Below, piece by piece: positions 1 through 5,767 of a stretch of DNA of 9,163 nucleotides (position 1 is its first letter; every line of letters starts with the position of its first letter). The DNA comes from Elusimicrobiota bacterium (GTDB lineage Bacteria; Elusimicrobiota; Elusimicrobia; O2-12-FULL-59-9), in NCBI GenBank assembly GCA_016206405.1, contig JACQRQ010000153.1, forward strand, positions 1 through 9,163, written 5' to 3'. The notes below the pieces were generated by a model. That model did not search any database. It was not told where the DNA came from and saw only the letters and a program-made list of their open reading frames with translations. A program made the position numbers and the translations under genes.

Positions 1-590
1 GACACTTCCGGAGCGAAAATCGCGCCGCTCTCGTAGTAATATTGGGCGCCGCGATGCTCCAGCTCCGTAAATTCCGGAAAACGATCCGGGGCTTTGGGGA
101 TTCCCAGGCTGGGCCAAAATATAAGGCCTTTCTTGGCGACATGCCCTTGTCTGAGCTCATACGGTCCCACTTTCACAAGGGGCGGGACGGCCCCCCCCTC
201 CCAGCGTGTGAAGCTGAAGATGTTAAATCGGATCATGCCGGCCAATCCCGCGGTGATGAAGCAGCCCAGCGTCAAGAGAAACATGCTTCTGGCCGCCTTG
301 GCCGTCACCAGCTCTTCCCGCTCGTCTCTTTCCCTGAAACCCGATATTCTCGCCAGCAGGTTTTCTCGAAATCCGGAGCTGGCGATGAGGCAGCCGCAGA
401 AGTAGGCCGCCGACAAAAACCATAAGTTCATCAGCCATCCCCATGCCGGCGCCAGGCGCTCCATGACGCCGGCAGCGCCCGCGCCCATTTCCGGGAGAAG
501 AAAAACGAGCAGCGCCGGGACCGCGAAAGCGGCCAAAAACAGCAAGACCGCCCTGTGCAGGAACGCACTAATCTCATTTATTTTTTGCAT
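1..590 (-). CDS. Multi-pass membrane protein downstream of an XRE repressor, 3' end beyond the window
   Basis: Translating the minus strand from the ATG at 588-590 gives an open frame of 196 codons that runs off the window, so the C-terminus is missing. Hydrophobic stretches lie at about residues 14-34, 50-70 and 100-118. Between the second and third is a charged loop, FRERDEREELVTAKAARS, which resembles the DERE-type loop of small membrane proteins that sit next to XRE regulators (DUF2178/DUF3796-like; this is by resemblance only). After the third helix comes a soluble region with no motif I recognise. A strong Shine-Dalgarno GGAGGG (595-600) sits four bases before the ATG. The gene overlaps the end of the repressor gene by 17 bases, so the two are translationally coupled in one operon. 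Its function is unknown. The partnership suggests that the membrane protein modulates the repressor or is its main target. A run of eight C at 191-198 is the only place where a sequencing frameshift seems likely. Confidence 0.75.
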   Translation of the reverse strand, partial: MQKINEISAFLHRAVLLFLAAFAVPALLVFLLPEMGAGAAGVMERLAPAWGWLMNLWFLSAAYFCGCLIASSGFRENLLARISGFRERDEREELVTAKAARSMFLLTLGCFITAGLAGMIRFNIFSFTRWEGGAVPPLVKVGPYELRQGHVAKKGLIFWPSLGIPKAPDRFPEFTELEHRGAQYYYESGAIFAPEV

Positions 591-819
591 TTCGCCCTCC
601 AAGCGATTCGACGCGAAATATCTCCTCAATCGTCTTTCCAAAAAATCCGGCCAGGAGAAAGGCCAGTTCGAGAGACGGCCTGTACTCCCCGTTTTCAATG
701 TAATTGATGGTCACGCGGGTCACGCCCACGGCCTGGGCGAGATCCTCCTGAGTCAGGTTTCGCCGCGCGCGCAATTCCTTAAGATTGTTGGTGATGCTGA
801 GCGTGGAACTTTTTCCCAT
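574..819 (-). CDS. Small XRE/Cro-family HTH transcriptional regulator
   Basis: An 81-residue protein that is almost entirely one HTH_3 domain (about residues 11-67). It shows the classic features: LKELRARRNLTQEDLAQAVGV, then recognition helix TRVTINYIENGEYRPS, then the closing hydrophobic helix LELAFLLAGFFGKTIEEIF. This is the single-domain YgzD/YozG-like size class, with no separate ligand-binding domain. The ATG at 817-819 is supported by an AAAGGAAG Shine-Dalgarno about eight bases upstream and by a well-placed sigma70 promoter. The gene heads an operon with the overlapping membrane protein. The promoter carries repeated CCTTTACA half-sites over the -10 and spacer, so negative autoregulation is the natural inference. 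It ends with TGA at 574-576. Confidence 0.93.
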   Translation of the reverse strand: MGKSSTLSITNNLKELRARRNLTQEDLAQAVGVTRVTINYIENGEYRPSLELAFLLAGFFGKTIEEIFRVESLGGRNAKNK

Positions 820-828
820 GTCTAACTT

Positions 829-869
829 CCTTTACATTATATTGTAAAGGAACCTTTACATTTTGTCAA
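829..869 (-). promoter_or_regulatory. Sigma70 promoter of the XRE operon with a triple operator half-site
   Basis: On the minus strand TTGACA (869-864) and TACAAT (846-841) are separated by exactly 17 bases. Overlying them is the inverted repeat CCTTTACA (829-836) / TGTAAAGG (843-850), a perfect 8-bp arm pair with a 6-base centre. A third copy, CCTTTACA at 853-860, lies in the -10/-35 spacer, 24 bases from the first. The promoter is seen directly; binding by the adjacent XRE protein is inferred from its position. Confidence 0.85.
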
Positions 870-923
870 GACCCAATTTTGCCACCCCGAATTCCCCGCG
901 GAAATCCGGCGGGCCGGACTCCA

Positions 924-932
924 TGCTATAAT
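924..932 (+). promoter_or_regulatory. Extended -10 promoter of the thioesterase gene, predicted leaderless
   Basis: TG at 924-925, one base, then TATAAT at 927-932 forms an extended -10. The ATG at 939 follows after exactly six bases, which is where transcription should start, and there is no Shine-Dalgarno between. No good -35 is visible, which is tolerated by extended -10 promoters. Confidence 0.7.
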
Positions 933-938
933 ACCTTT

Positions 939-1430
939 ATGAAATCGGGTTTTCCTGAATTTAAAGGCGAGCCCGGCTGGAGCGAAGTGTGGCCTTTTCC
1001 GTTTTTGGAGGCGCGCCGCTCTTTCACCGGGCCGGCGGGGATGGAAGAGGTCGGCATGCGCTATTTCAAGACCGCGGAGGGAACCCTCGTGGCCAAAATA
1101 TGGTTCGGCCCGTCCGCGGAGGGCGCCCCCGGCCGCGTGCACGGCGGGGCGCTTCTCACGGTTCTCGATGAGGCCATGGGCGCGGCCGCCTGGGTGGCCG
1201 GCTTTCCCGTGTTGACCGCGCGCCTTGAGACCGCCTTCAGGCGCGGGGTGCCTTTGGCCGTAGAGCTTCTGACCGAGACCAAGCTGCTGCAAACCGGAGG
1301 GAGAACCCTCCGCATCGAAGGCAGCATCACCGACCGCGCCGGAATGGTTTATGCGCAGGCGAATGGGATTTTCGCCCGGCTGACGGCCGAACAGGTGAAA
1401 ACAATTTTCAGCCGCGTCACGCCGGCATAG
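939..1430 (+). CDS. PaaI-like hotdog-fold acyl-CoA thioesterase
   Basis: A 163-residue single-domain protein of the usual size for PaaI/THEM4-like hotdog thioesterases, which hydrolyse acyl-CoA thioesters in the cytoplasm. The diagnostic stretch is APGRVHGGALLTVLDEAMG at about residues 63-81, with the HGG turn at 68-70 and the acidic pair D77/E78 on the central hotdog helix. The strands that follow (about LTARLETAFRRGVPL, LLTETKLLQTG, TLRIEGSITDRAGMVYAQANGIF) match the hotdog beta-sheet. I chose the ATG at 939 over an in-frame TTG at 879 because it lies six bases after TATAAT and because the additional N-terminus looks unlike the family. It is monocistronic, divergent from the XRE operon and convergent with the metallopeptidase gene. 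The substrate cannot be told from sequence. Confidence 0.88.
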   Translation: MKSGFPEFKGEPGWSEVWPFPFLEARRSFTGPAGMEEVGMRYFKTAEGTLVAKIWFGPSAEGAPGRVHGGALLTVLDEAMGAAAWVAGFPVLTARLETAFRRGVPLAVELLTETKLLQTGGRTLRIEGSITDRAGMVYAQANGIFARLTAEQVKTIFSRVTPA

Positions 1431-1444
1431 CGGCGCTGAACCCA

Positions 1445-1482
1445 AATTCCCCCTGTGGGGAATTCTGCCTCAGGCAGAATTC
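1445..1482. terminator. Two overlapping hairpins between convergent genes, probable bidirectional terminator
   Basis: Hairpin A pairs AATTCCCC (1445-1452) with GGGGAATT (1457-1464) around CTGT. Hairpin B pairs GAATTCTGCC (1460-1469) with GGCAGAATTC (1473-1482) around TCA. They share 1460-1464, so only one can form at a time. They lie between two convergent stop codons, which fits a shared terminator. Neither is followed by a clear T-tract, so a dispersed repeat is an alternative. Confidence 0.55.
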
Positions 1483-1485
1483 AGG

Positions 1486-2421
1486 TCAATATATCGGAGC
1501 TAGGATTTTTGCCGCGCGGTCTCGAACGCGGGGGTTGGACATCGGCTCCGCCACTGTCCGGATCCCGCCCGGCCCCCGCAGTTGGATCCGGTACGGGCGG
1601 CCGAGCGCGACGGTGAGATGCTGAAAGACGAACAAATCCGCCGCGTCGTCGGCCCAATTGACGCTCCCGTACAAGGACGCGAAAGGGGAGCTTGAAAGTT
1701 GGGCGTAAACCTGCGCGGCTTGGGAAGCCTTGAGCGACGGAGGATTGAAGCCGTAGAAGTGCAGGCTGGAGCGAAGCGGGAAATCATTTTCCGGACGCGG
1801 CTGCCTATAAGAATCCCACACGTCCCAGGATACGCCGGTCGGTCGGGACAGAGCCTCGGCCACTCCCCCGTCCGTGTAAGGGGTCAAACCCGCGACATAA
1901 TCGAAGGCATGGGCGGACTCATGCGCCACCGAGTAGAGCATGCCGGAACCTCCCTTCCCGGCGTCGATGGACACGGCGGCTTTTCCGCGGAAGACGCTGT
2001 GTTCCCGCCGCGTCAAAGTCTGGGACAGGGTTTGTTGGAAGGCCGCCGGATTAAATACCATATACACATAGACCCGGCTGGAGGAGTCCAGCGTCCATTC
2101 CGTGATGCCGTTGCCCTTGAGACCCGAGACGAAATAAGCGGCGATGAGGCGCTCGTTGAGAACCGCCCTCATCCGCGGAGGCAGGCCCTCGACGGCCTGC
2201 GCCCAAACTCGCCTTTCGGACGCCGTCGGGTGGTAGGCCTTGTATTTTGGCGCTTCATCCGCCCAGCGCCACCACTCCAAGAGCCATTCGGGAATCTCCT
2301 CAATTCTTTCCGCCGCGGGACGGGAGGACGCATCGAAAGAATACGCGGAGAGCGATTTGCGGTCCGGCGGAGCGGCAGAAGCAGGAGCGCATAGGGCAAG
2401 AAGAACGGCAAGCTTCAACAT
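1486..2421 (-). CDS. Exported HExxH zinc metallopeptidase-like protein
   Basis: From the ATG at 2419-2421 the protein has 311 residues and begins with a Sec signal peptide, MLKLAVLLALCAPASA, with likely cleavage after residue 16, so it acts outside the cytoplasm. The core is HESAH at residues 167-171, an HExxH zinc site preceded by a hydrophobic strand (GMLYSVA) and followed by AFDYVAG, as in zincins. About 90 residues later, NWADDAADLFVF (around 256-267) occupies the position where glu-zincins carry the third ligand. Here it is Asp-Asp (258-259) rather than the commoner Glu-Asp, so the ligand would be an aspartate. I recognise no named peptidase family, and the substrate is unknown. An in-frame ATG ten codons upstream would spoil the signal peptide and lies beyond the -10, so I reject it. 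The gene is divergent from the DUF2779 gene and appears to be transcribed alone. Confidence 0.78.
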   Translation of the reverse strand: MLKLAVLLALCAPASAAPPDRKSLSAYSFDASSRPAAERIEEIPEWLLEWWRWADEAPKYKAYHPTASERRVWAQAVEGLPPRMRAVLNERLIAAYFVSGLKGNGITEWTLDSSSRVYVYMVFNPAAFQQTLSQTLTRREHSVFRGKAAVSIDAGKGGSGMLYSVAHESAHAFDYVAGLTPYTDGGVAEALSRPTGVSWDVWDSYRQPRPENDFPLRSSLHFYGFNPPSLKASQAAQVYAQLSSSPFASLYGSVNWADDAADLFVFQHLTVALGRPYRIQLRGPGGIRTVAEPMSNPRVRDRAAKILAPIY

Positions 2422-2427
2422 GCCGAC

Positions 2428-2433
2428 ATTATA
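2428..2433 (-). promoter_or_regulatory. -10 element of the metallopeptidase gene, predicted leaderless
   Basis: Reading the minus strand, TATAAT occupies 2433-2428 and the ATG starts at 2421 after exactly six bases, with no Shine-Dalgarno between. No strong -35 is visible. The same AT-rich patch could serve the divergent plus-strand gene, for example through TATATT at 2432-2437. Confidence 0.6.
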
Positions 2434-2462
2434 TATTTTTGCAGAGGTCATGCCTTAAGCCC

Positions 2463-3962
2463 ATGATTTCAACAAGCCCCCTTTCAAAGTCCCAATACCT
2501 GCGCGGCCTGCAGTGCCTTAAGTCCCTATGGCTTTACCGCAACCGCAAGGACCTCCTGCCCGAAACGCCTCCCTCCCTGCAAATGATTTTCGACCAGGGA
2601 CATGAAGTCGGCAAACTGGCATGGAAGCGCTTTCCGGGCGGCGTCCTCATCGAGGCGGATCATCTGCACCCCGAAGAGGCCCTGCAGGCGACCGGTGCGG
2701 CCGCGAAATCCGGCGCGAACATCCTTTATGAAGCCGCGGCCCTTTTTGACCGGGTCCTCATCCGCGCCGACATCCTCGCGCGCAATGACGCCCAGACCTG
2801 GGACATGGTGGAAGTGAAGAGCTCGGCGGACCTCAAAGAAGTGTACCTGCATGATCTGGCCATCCAGCGCCACGTTCTGGAGGGCGCCGGATTCCCCATC
2901 GGCAAGACTTTCCTCATGCACATCAACACCGATTACGTTCGCCGCGGCGACATCGACGCCGGAAGCTTTTTCACGCTCCGGGACCTGACGGAGGAGGTTA
3001 AAGGACTATTAAGAAACGTGCCGGAAAAAGTGCGGGTTTTCCAACAGACGGCCGCGTTGGACTCCGCGCCCGAAATCGACATAGGCCCCCACTGCAGCGC
3101 CCCCTACGATTGCGAGTTCACCGGTCATTGCTGGCGGCATATTCCCGGCTATTCCGTCTACGACGTCGTCCGCATTTCCGGGGCGAAAGTCGCGGCGCTT
3201 CGCGACATGGGAATCCTGGAGATCAAAGACATCCCCGACGGCTTCGCTCTCAGCGACGCGCAGCGGCTGCAGGTGCTGGTCGAGAAAAGCGGCCGGCCGC
3301 ATGTGGACGCGCCGGAGATCGCCGGGCTCTTGAATGCGCTGGAATATCCGCTGCACTTTCTGGATTTTGAAACCGTCAACCCGGCCATTCCGCCTTATGA
3401 CGGACTGCGTCCCTTCCAACAAATCCCCTTCCAGGCCTCGCTCCACCTCGTCGCAAGCCCCGGGGCTCCGCTGCAGCATATGGATTTCCTTGGCGACGGC
3501 ACGGCCGACCCCCGCGAGAATCTGGCGGCCTGGCTCGCCGGCTCCGTCGGCGCAGAAGGCTCCGTGATCGCCTACAACGCCTCCTTTGAAGGGCGCTGCC
3601 TGAAGGACCTGGCGCAAGCCTTCCCGGCCCGCGGCCCGGCCCTTGAGTCCATCCAAGCAAGATTGTGGGATATCGCGGCTCCGTTTCGAAAAGGCCTTTA
3701 CGTCCATCCCGGCTTCCGCGGGAGTTGGTCTATGAAATCGGTCCTGCCCGCTCTGGCGCCCGGCATGAGCTACGCAAACCTAGCGGTCGCCGACGGGGCG
3801 CAGGCGCAGTCGGCGTATTTGCGCATGATGCGCGGAGTCCTCTCCCAGGAGGCGGCGCAAGAAACGAGGCGCGCCCTGCGGGAATATTGCGGTCAGGACA
3901 CTCTGGGCATGGTGGAAATTCTCAGGCGTCTTGAGGAAATAGGCGGCGGGCGGGGAATCTAA
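2463..3962 (+). CDS. DUF2779-type protein: Cas4/RecB-like Fe-S nuclease fused to a DEDD exonuclease domain
   Basis: A 499-residue fusion. The N-terminal half resembles Cas4/TM0106-type PD-(D/E)xK nucleases. GHEVGKLA (46-53) matches the first helix motif, D103 in LIRADIL and E117/K119 in DMVEVKSS form the metal-binding core, and HDLAIQRHVL (130-139) matches the QxxxY-like helix. Cys18 near the N-terminus plus Cys211, Cys217 and Cys223 (spacing C-x5-C-x5-C) form the Cas4/AddB-style iron-sulphur staple. The C-terminal half is DUF2779, an RNase H-like DEDD exonuclease: D301/E303 in LHFLDFET, N372/E376 in IAYNASFE, D403 in LWDI, and Y475/D479 in YCGQDTLGM (a DEDDy-like third motif). It should bind DNA or RNA and cut it in the cytoplasm; its biological role is not known to me. 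The start at 2463 fits the family's N-terminus, MISTSPLSKSQYLRGLQC; the Shine-Dalgarno is weak. Its stop overlaps the convergent peroxiredoxin stop by 3 bases. No cas genes are nearby. Confidence 0.88.
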   Translation: MISTSPLSKSQYLRGLQCLKSLWLYRNRKDLLPETPPSLQMIFDQGHEVGKLAWKRFPGGVLIEADHLHPEEALQATGAAAKSGANILYEAAALFDRVLIRADILARNDAQTWDMVEVKSSADLKEVYLHDLAIQRHVLEGAGFPIGKTFLMHINTDYVRRGDIDAGSFFTLRDLTEEVKGLLRNVPEKVRVFQQTAALDSAPEIDIGPHCSAPYDCEFTGHCWRHIPGYSVYDVVRISGAKVAALRDMGILEIKDIPDGFALSDAQRLQVLVEKSGRPHVDAPEIAGLLNALEYPLHFLDFETVNPAIPPYDGLRPFQQIPFQASLHLVASPGAPLQHMDFLGDGTADPRENLAAWLAGSVGAEGSVIAYNASFEGRCLKDLAQAFPARGPALESIQARLWDIAAPFRKGLYVHPGFRGSWSMKSVLPALAPGMSYANLAVADGAQAQSAYLRMMRGVLSQEAAQETRRALREYCGQDTLGMVEILRRLEEIGGGRGI

Positions 3963-4432
3963 AGCTTCCCAATGACTTCGGAAACGTGGCCGGCGACGCT
4001 GACCTTGCGCCAAACCTCTTGGATGAGGCCGTCGGGTCCTATCAAAAAAGTCGAGCGCTCGACCCCCATGTATTTGCGCCCATACATGGATTTTTCCTTC
4101 CACACACCGTAGGCCGAGCAGATTTTTTTGTCCTCGTCGGCCAGAAGCGGGAACGGCAGCTTGTATTTTTCCTTAAACTTGACGTGCGACTTGCCGGAGT
4201 CGGGGCTCACGCCCAGCACCGCCGCGCCGCTTTTCGTCAAGCCGGAGAGATTGTCGCGGAAATCGCAGGCCTCGGTGGTGCAGCCGGGGGTGTCGTCCTT
4301 GGGATAGAAGTAAAGCACCAGCGTTTTCCCTTGGTAATCCGCCAGGGAGCGGCCGCGGCCCTGATCGTCAACGCCCTCAAACACGGGCGCCCGGTCGCCG
4401 GCCTTAAGTTCCAATGGTTTGCTCGCGCTCAC
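3959..4432 (-). CDS. bcp: PrxQ/Bcp-type thioredoxin-dependent peroxiredoxin
   Basis: This enzyme reduces hydrogen peroxide and organic hydroperoxides in the cytoplasm with electrons from thioredoxin. From a GTG at 4430-4432 it is 157 residues, the normal Bcp length. The active site YPKDDTPGCTTEACDFRD is complete. Cys51 is the peroxidatic cysteine within PxxxT/SxxC, and Cys56, five residues on, is the resolving cysteine typical of alpha-type PrxQ. Later family signatures include GVSPDSGKSHVKFKEKYKLPFPLLADE, then KICSAYGVWKEK and ERSTFLIGPDG. An upstream in-frame ATG at 4468 is unlikely, because it would place the start inside the -35 of a good promoter and add an uncharacteristic N-terminus. 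The gene converges on the DUF2779 gene with overlapping stop codons (TAG here) and no room for a terminator between them. Confidence 0.93.
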   Translation of the reverse strand: MSASKPLELKAGDRAPVFEGVDDQGRGRSLADYQGKTLVLYFYPKDDTPGCTTEACDFRDNLSGLTKSGAAVLGVSPDSGKSHVKFKEKYKLPFPLLADEDKKICSAYGVWKEKSMYGRKYMGVERSTFLIGPDGLIQEVWRKVSVAGHVSEVIGKL

Positions 4433-4438
4433 CCCGTG

Positions 4439-4468
4439 AATATAGCAGAAATTCCATCCCCCCTTCAA
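4439..4468 (-). promoter_or_regulatory. Sigma70 promoter of bcp, predicted leaderless
   Basis: On the minus strand TTGAAG (4468-4463) is followed after 18 bases by TATATT (4444-4439). TGC directly precedes the -10, making it an extended -10. Six bases after it comes the GTG start codon (4432-4430). No Shine-Dalgarno fits between, so translation should begin at the 5' end of the mRNA. Confidence 0.75.
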
Positions 4469-4476
4469 GCGCCCCC

Positions 4477-4541
4477 TTGAAATTCCCCGAAAGGCATGGT
4501 ATCCTTTAGTAGGAAAGTAAGAAATAGTAGGACAATCGGAG
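4477..4541 (+). promoter_or_regulatory. Promoter, direct repeats and ribosome binding site of the AbrB-PIN operon
   Basis: TTGAAA (4477-4482) and TATCCT (4500-4505) are 17 bases apart, giving a leader of roughly 35-40 bases. TAGTAGGA occurs twice in this leader (4507-4514 and 4525-4532, 18 bases apart) and is a plausible binding site for the antitoxin. GGAG at 4538-4541 lies seven bases before the ATG at 4549 and is the Shine-Dalgarno. Confidence 0.65.
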
Positions 4542-4548
4542 AAAAATC

Positions 4549-4791
4549 ATGGTTACACGCATGCGAGAAAAAGGGCAGGTTACGATTCCGGCGGGCATAA
4601 GGGAATCTTTGCACCTTTCCAAGAATTCCATACTATCGGTCGCCAAAGTGGGCGGCGGGATTTTATTGACCCCCAAGCCTTCCGTTTATGAAGCCGCTTC
4701 GGCACGGTTCGTAAAGGCGGCTGAAGAAAAGGGGATCACACTGGATGATCTCTTGAAGGACTTGAAAAAGATCCGGCATAAAGATTCCTAG
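4549..4791 (+). CDS. AbrB/VapB-type antitoxin of a PIN toxin-antitoxin pair
   Basis: An 80-residue protein with an N-terminal swapped-hairpin AbrB domain, MREKGQVTIPAGIRESLHLS (residues 5-24) and the strand ILSVAKVGGGILLTPKP. A C-terminal helical tail (SVYEAASARFVKAAEEKGITLDDLLKDLKKI) should wrap the toxin and block its active site. VapB antitoxins of this type dimerise, bind their own promoter, and are degraded under stress to free the toxin. The stop codon (TAG, 4789-4791) directly abuts the ATG of the PIN gene, the standard antitoxin-first order. The tandem TAGTAGGA repeats in the leader are a candidate operator. Confidence 0.9.
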   Translation: MVTRMREKGQVTIPAGIRESLHLSKNSILSVAKVGGGILLTPKPSVYEAASARFVKAAEEKGITLDDLLKDLKKIRHKDS

Positions 4792-5250
4792 ATGGCTGTT
4801 CCCCCGTTTCGGATTTTCTTTGACACAAGCGTTTATATCGCCGCTCTACTTTCCCCCGAGGGCGCTGCCGGGGAGTTGCTGCGTCTGGTTGAAGCCGGGG
4901 TCGTCCGGATGCTCGTTTCCGATGAAGTGATTATAGAAGCCGACAGGGTTCTTTCAAGAAAATTCCCGGAACTCATCCAGGATAGCCGCAGCCTTTGGAA
5001 ACATCTTGGCCCAGAGATCGCGCCCAATCCAACCGCCGCTCAGGTCAAACCATTCTTGGTTTTGTTGGCCAAGGGCGACGCCTCGATTCTTTGCTCGGCC
5101 CGCTTGGCAAAGGCATCGGCGTTCGTCACATGGAACACGCGCGACTTCATGCGTCCCGGCGTCAAAACGCTTGTTGATTTTCCCATCGTGGTGCCCGCAG
5201 ATGGGCTTAAGCTCTTTAGGAAGTGGATAGAGCCCTTTTTAGGGGAATAA
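4792..5250 (+). CDS. PIN-domain toxin, VapC-like ribonuclease
   Basis: A 152-residue PIN-domain protein. The acidic catalytic set is intact: D11 in FFDTSVYIAALLS, E49 in SDEVIIEADRVLS, D96 in LAKGDASILCSA, and the N115/D118 region in VTWNTRDF. These residues coordinate magnesium for cleavage of RNA. VapC toxins commonly cut tRNA or rRNA and arrest growth; the target here is unknown. The ATG immediately follows the antitoxin's stop codon and has no Shine-Dalgarno of its own, so translation is coupled to the antitoxin. The sequence resembles the PIN_3/COG1569 'putative toxin' branch as much as classical short VapC, and 152 residues is slightly long for the latter. There is no frameshift or lost motif, so the pair looks functional. 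Confidence 0.9.
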   Translation: MAVPPFRIFFDTSVYIAALLSPEGAAGELLRLVEAGVVRMLVSDEVIIEADRVLSRKFPELIQDSRSLWKHLGPEIAPNPTAAQVKPFLVLLAKGDASILCSARLAKASAFVTWNTRDFMRPGVKTLVDFPIVVPADGLKLFRKWIEPFLGE

Positions 5251-5265
5251 TAGGACGGTTTTTCT

Positions 5266-5459
5266 GTGGTTTCGGATGCCCTGCCTTCATTTGGCCCACT
5301 GTTTGATCGCAAGACCTGCCCCCGCCGCCCGACAACTATAAACCCATTCACATCCGGCTCCATCCGAAAGCCATTCGATGGGCCAAATCGGAGGCGAAGC
5401 GCCGGGGCATAGGCTATCAAACGGTGATCAACCAGGCTCTCCTTGCGAGAGCGGCCTAG
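5266..5459 (+). pseudogene. Frameshifted BrnA/CopG-like antitoxin remnant
   Basis: The frame ending with TAG at 5457-5459 encodes YKPIHIRLHPKAIRWAKSEA, then KRRGIGYQTVINQALLARAA. This is the ribbon-helix-helix signature of BrnA-like antitoxins (beta-strand IHIRL, then the GYQTVINQAL helix). Upstream this frame meets TGA at 5304-5306 and has no ATG. The frame that overlaps it upstream reads from a GTG at 5266 (VVSDALPSFGPLFDRKT), which has the spacing of a BrnA-type N-terminus. The two join by a one-base shift near the C-run at 5319-5323. No BrnT toxin is adjacent. It is most likely a decayed antitoxin; a homopolymer sequencing error that hides an intact gene is the alternative. Confidence is higher for the C-terminal part than for the N-terminal join. 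Confidence 0.6.
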
Positions 5460-5767
5460 CCGAAATTCCGGACGGCGGGGTTTCGGTCGACGTTAGCCCG
5501 ATTTTCAGACCCGGATTTATATCCGGTCCATCGAGCGCTTCCGCGCCCATCAAAGTCAACCGCCAACCTGCTGACAATCTTTCCTAAGTGTCAAACCTGA
5601 TGCTGGCTCACTGGCTTGAGTGTCACACCTGGCACTGGCTTGGCTCGTGACAATGACTTGACTTCGTGTTTGAAGTTTAGGTCCGGGGGGACTAGAACCT
5701 TATCTCAATGCGGTTGTTGCTTTGATATTCTGCTTTTTTTGTACAATGCAGTTTCCCGACCAAAAAG
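5460..5767. other. Gene-free stretch with a hairpin and IS-end-like repeats
   Basis: I see no convincing gene here. It contains a 6-bp hairpin, CCGGAT (5511-5516) / ATCCGG (5521-5526) around TTAT, and the direct repeats at 5587-5640 listed separately. A weak promoter for the amine oxidase ends in TACAAT (5742-5747), with TTGCTT at 5717-5722 as a poor -35 at 19-base spacing. Confidence 0.6.
5587..5640. repeat. Two direct repeats resembling the multiple terminal repeats of an insertion sequence
   Basis: The 22-base units 5587-5608 and 5619-5640 share the form AGTGTCA-n-ACCTG-nnn-CTGGCT and match at 18 of 22 positions, with a 32-base period. TGTCA-led tandem repeats are found at the ends of IS21- and IS481-like elements, so this may be a solitary IS end. 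No transposase or opposite end is visible. Confidence 0.45.

Noticed and set aside
837..1445. A 202-codon minus-strand open frame opposite the thioesterase
   Set aside because: It is the antisense shadow of a clear hotdog-fold gene, and its composition (Gly/Arg/His-rich) is typical of such shadows.
1699..2394. A 231-codon plus-strand open frame opposite the metallopeptidase
   Set aside because: The minus strand has a signal peptide and HExxH motif; the plus frame shows no domain.
2247..2462. N-terminal extension of the DUF2779 frame by 72 codons
   Set aside because: It runs antisense through the metallopeptidase 5' end and contains no family sequence. The family N-terminus fits the ATG at 2463.
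3009..3707. A 232-codon minus-strand open frame within the DUF2779 gene
   Set aside because: It is opposite a gene with well-placed catalytic motifs and is a shadow.
2463..3962. A CRISPR-Cas locus suggested by the Cas4-like domain
   Set aside because: No repeat-spacer array and no other cas gene is present, and the C-terminal DUF2779 domain indicates a stand-alone family.
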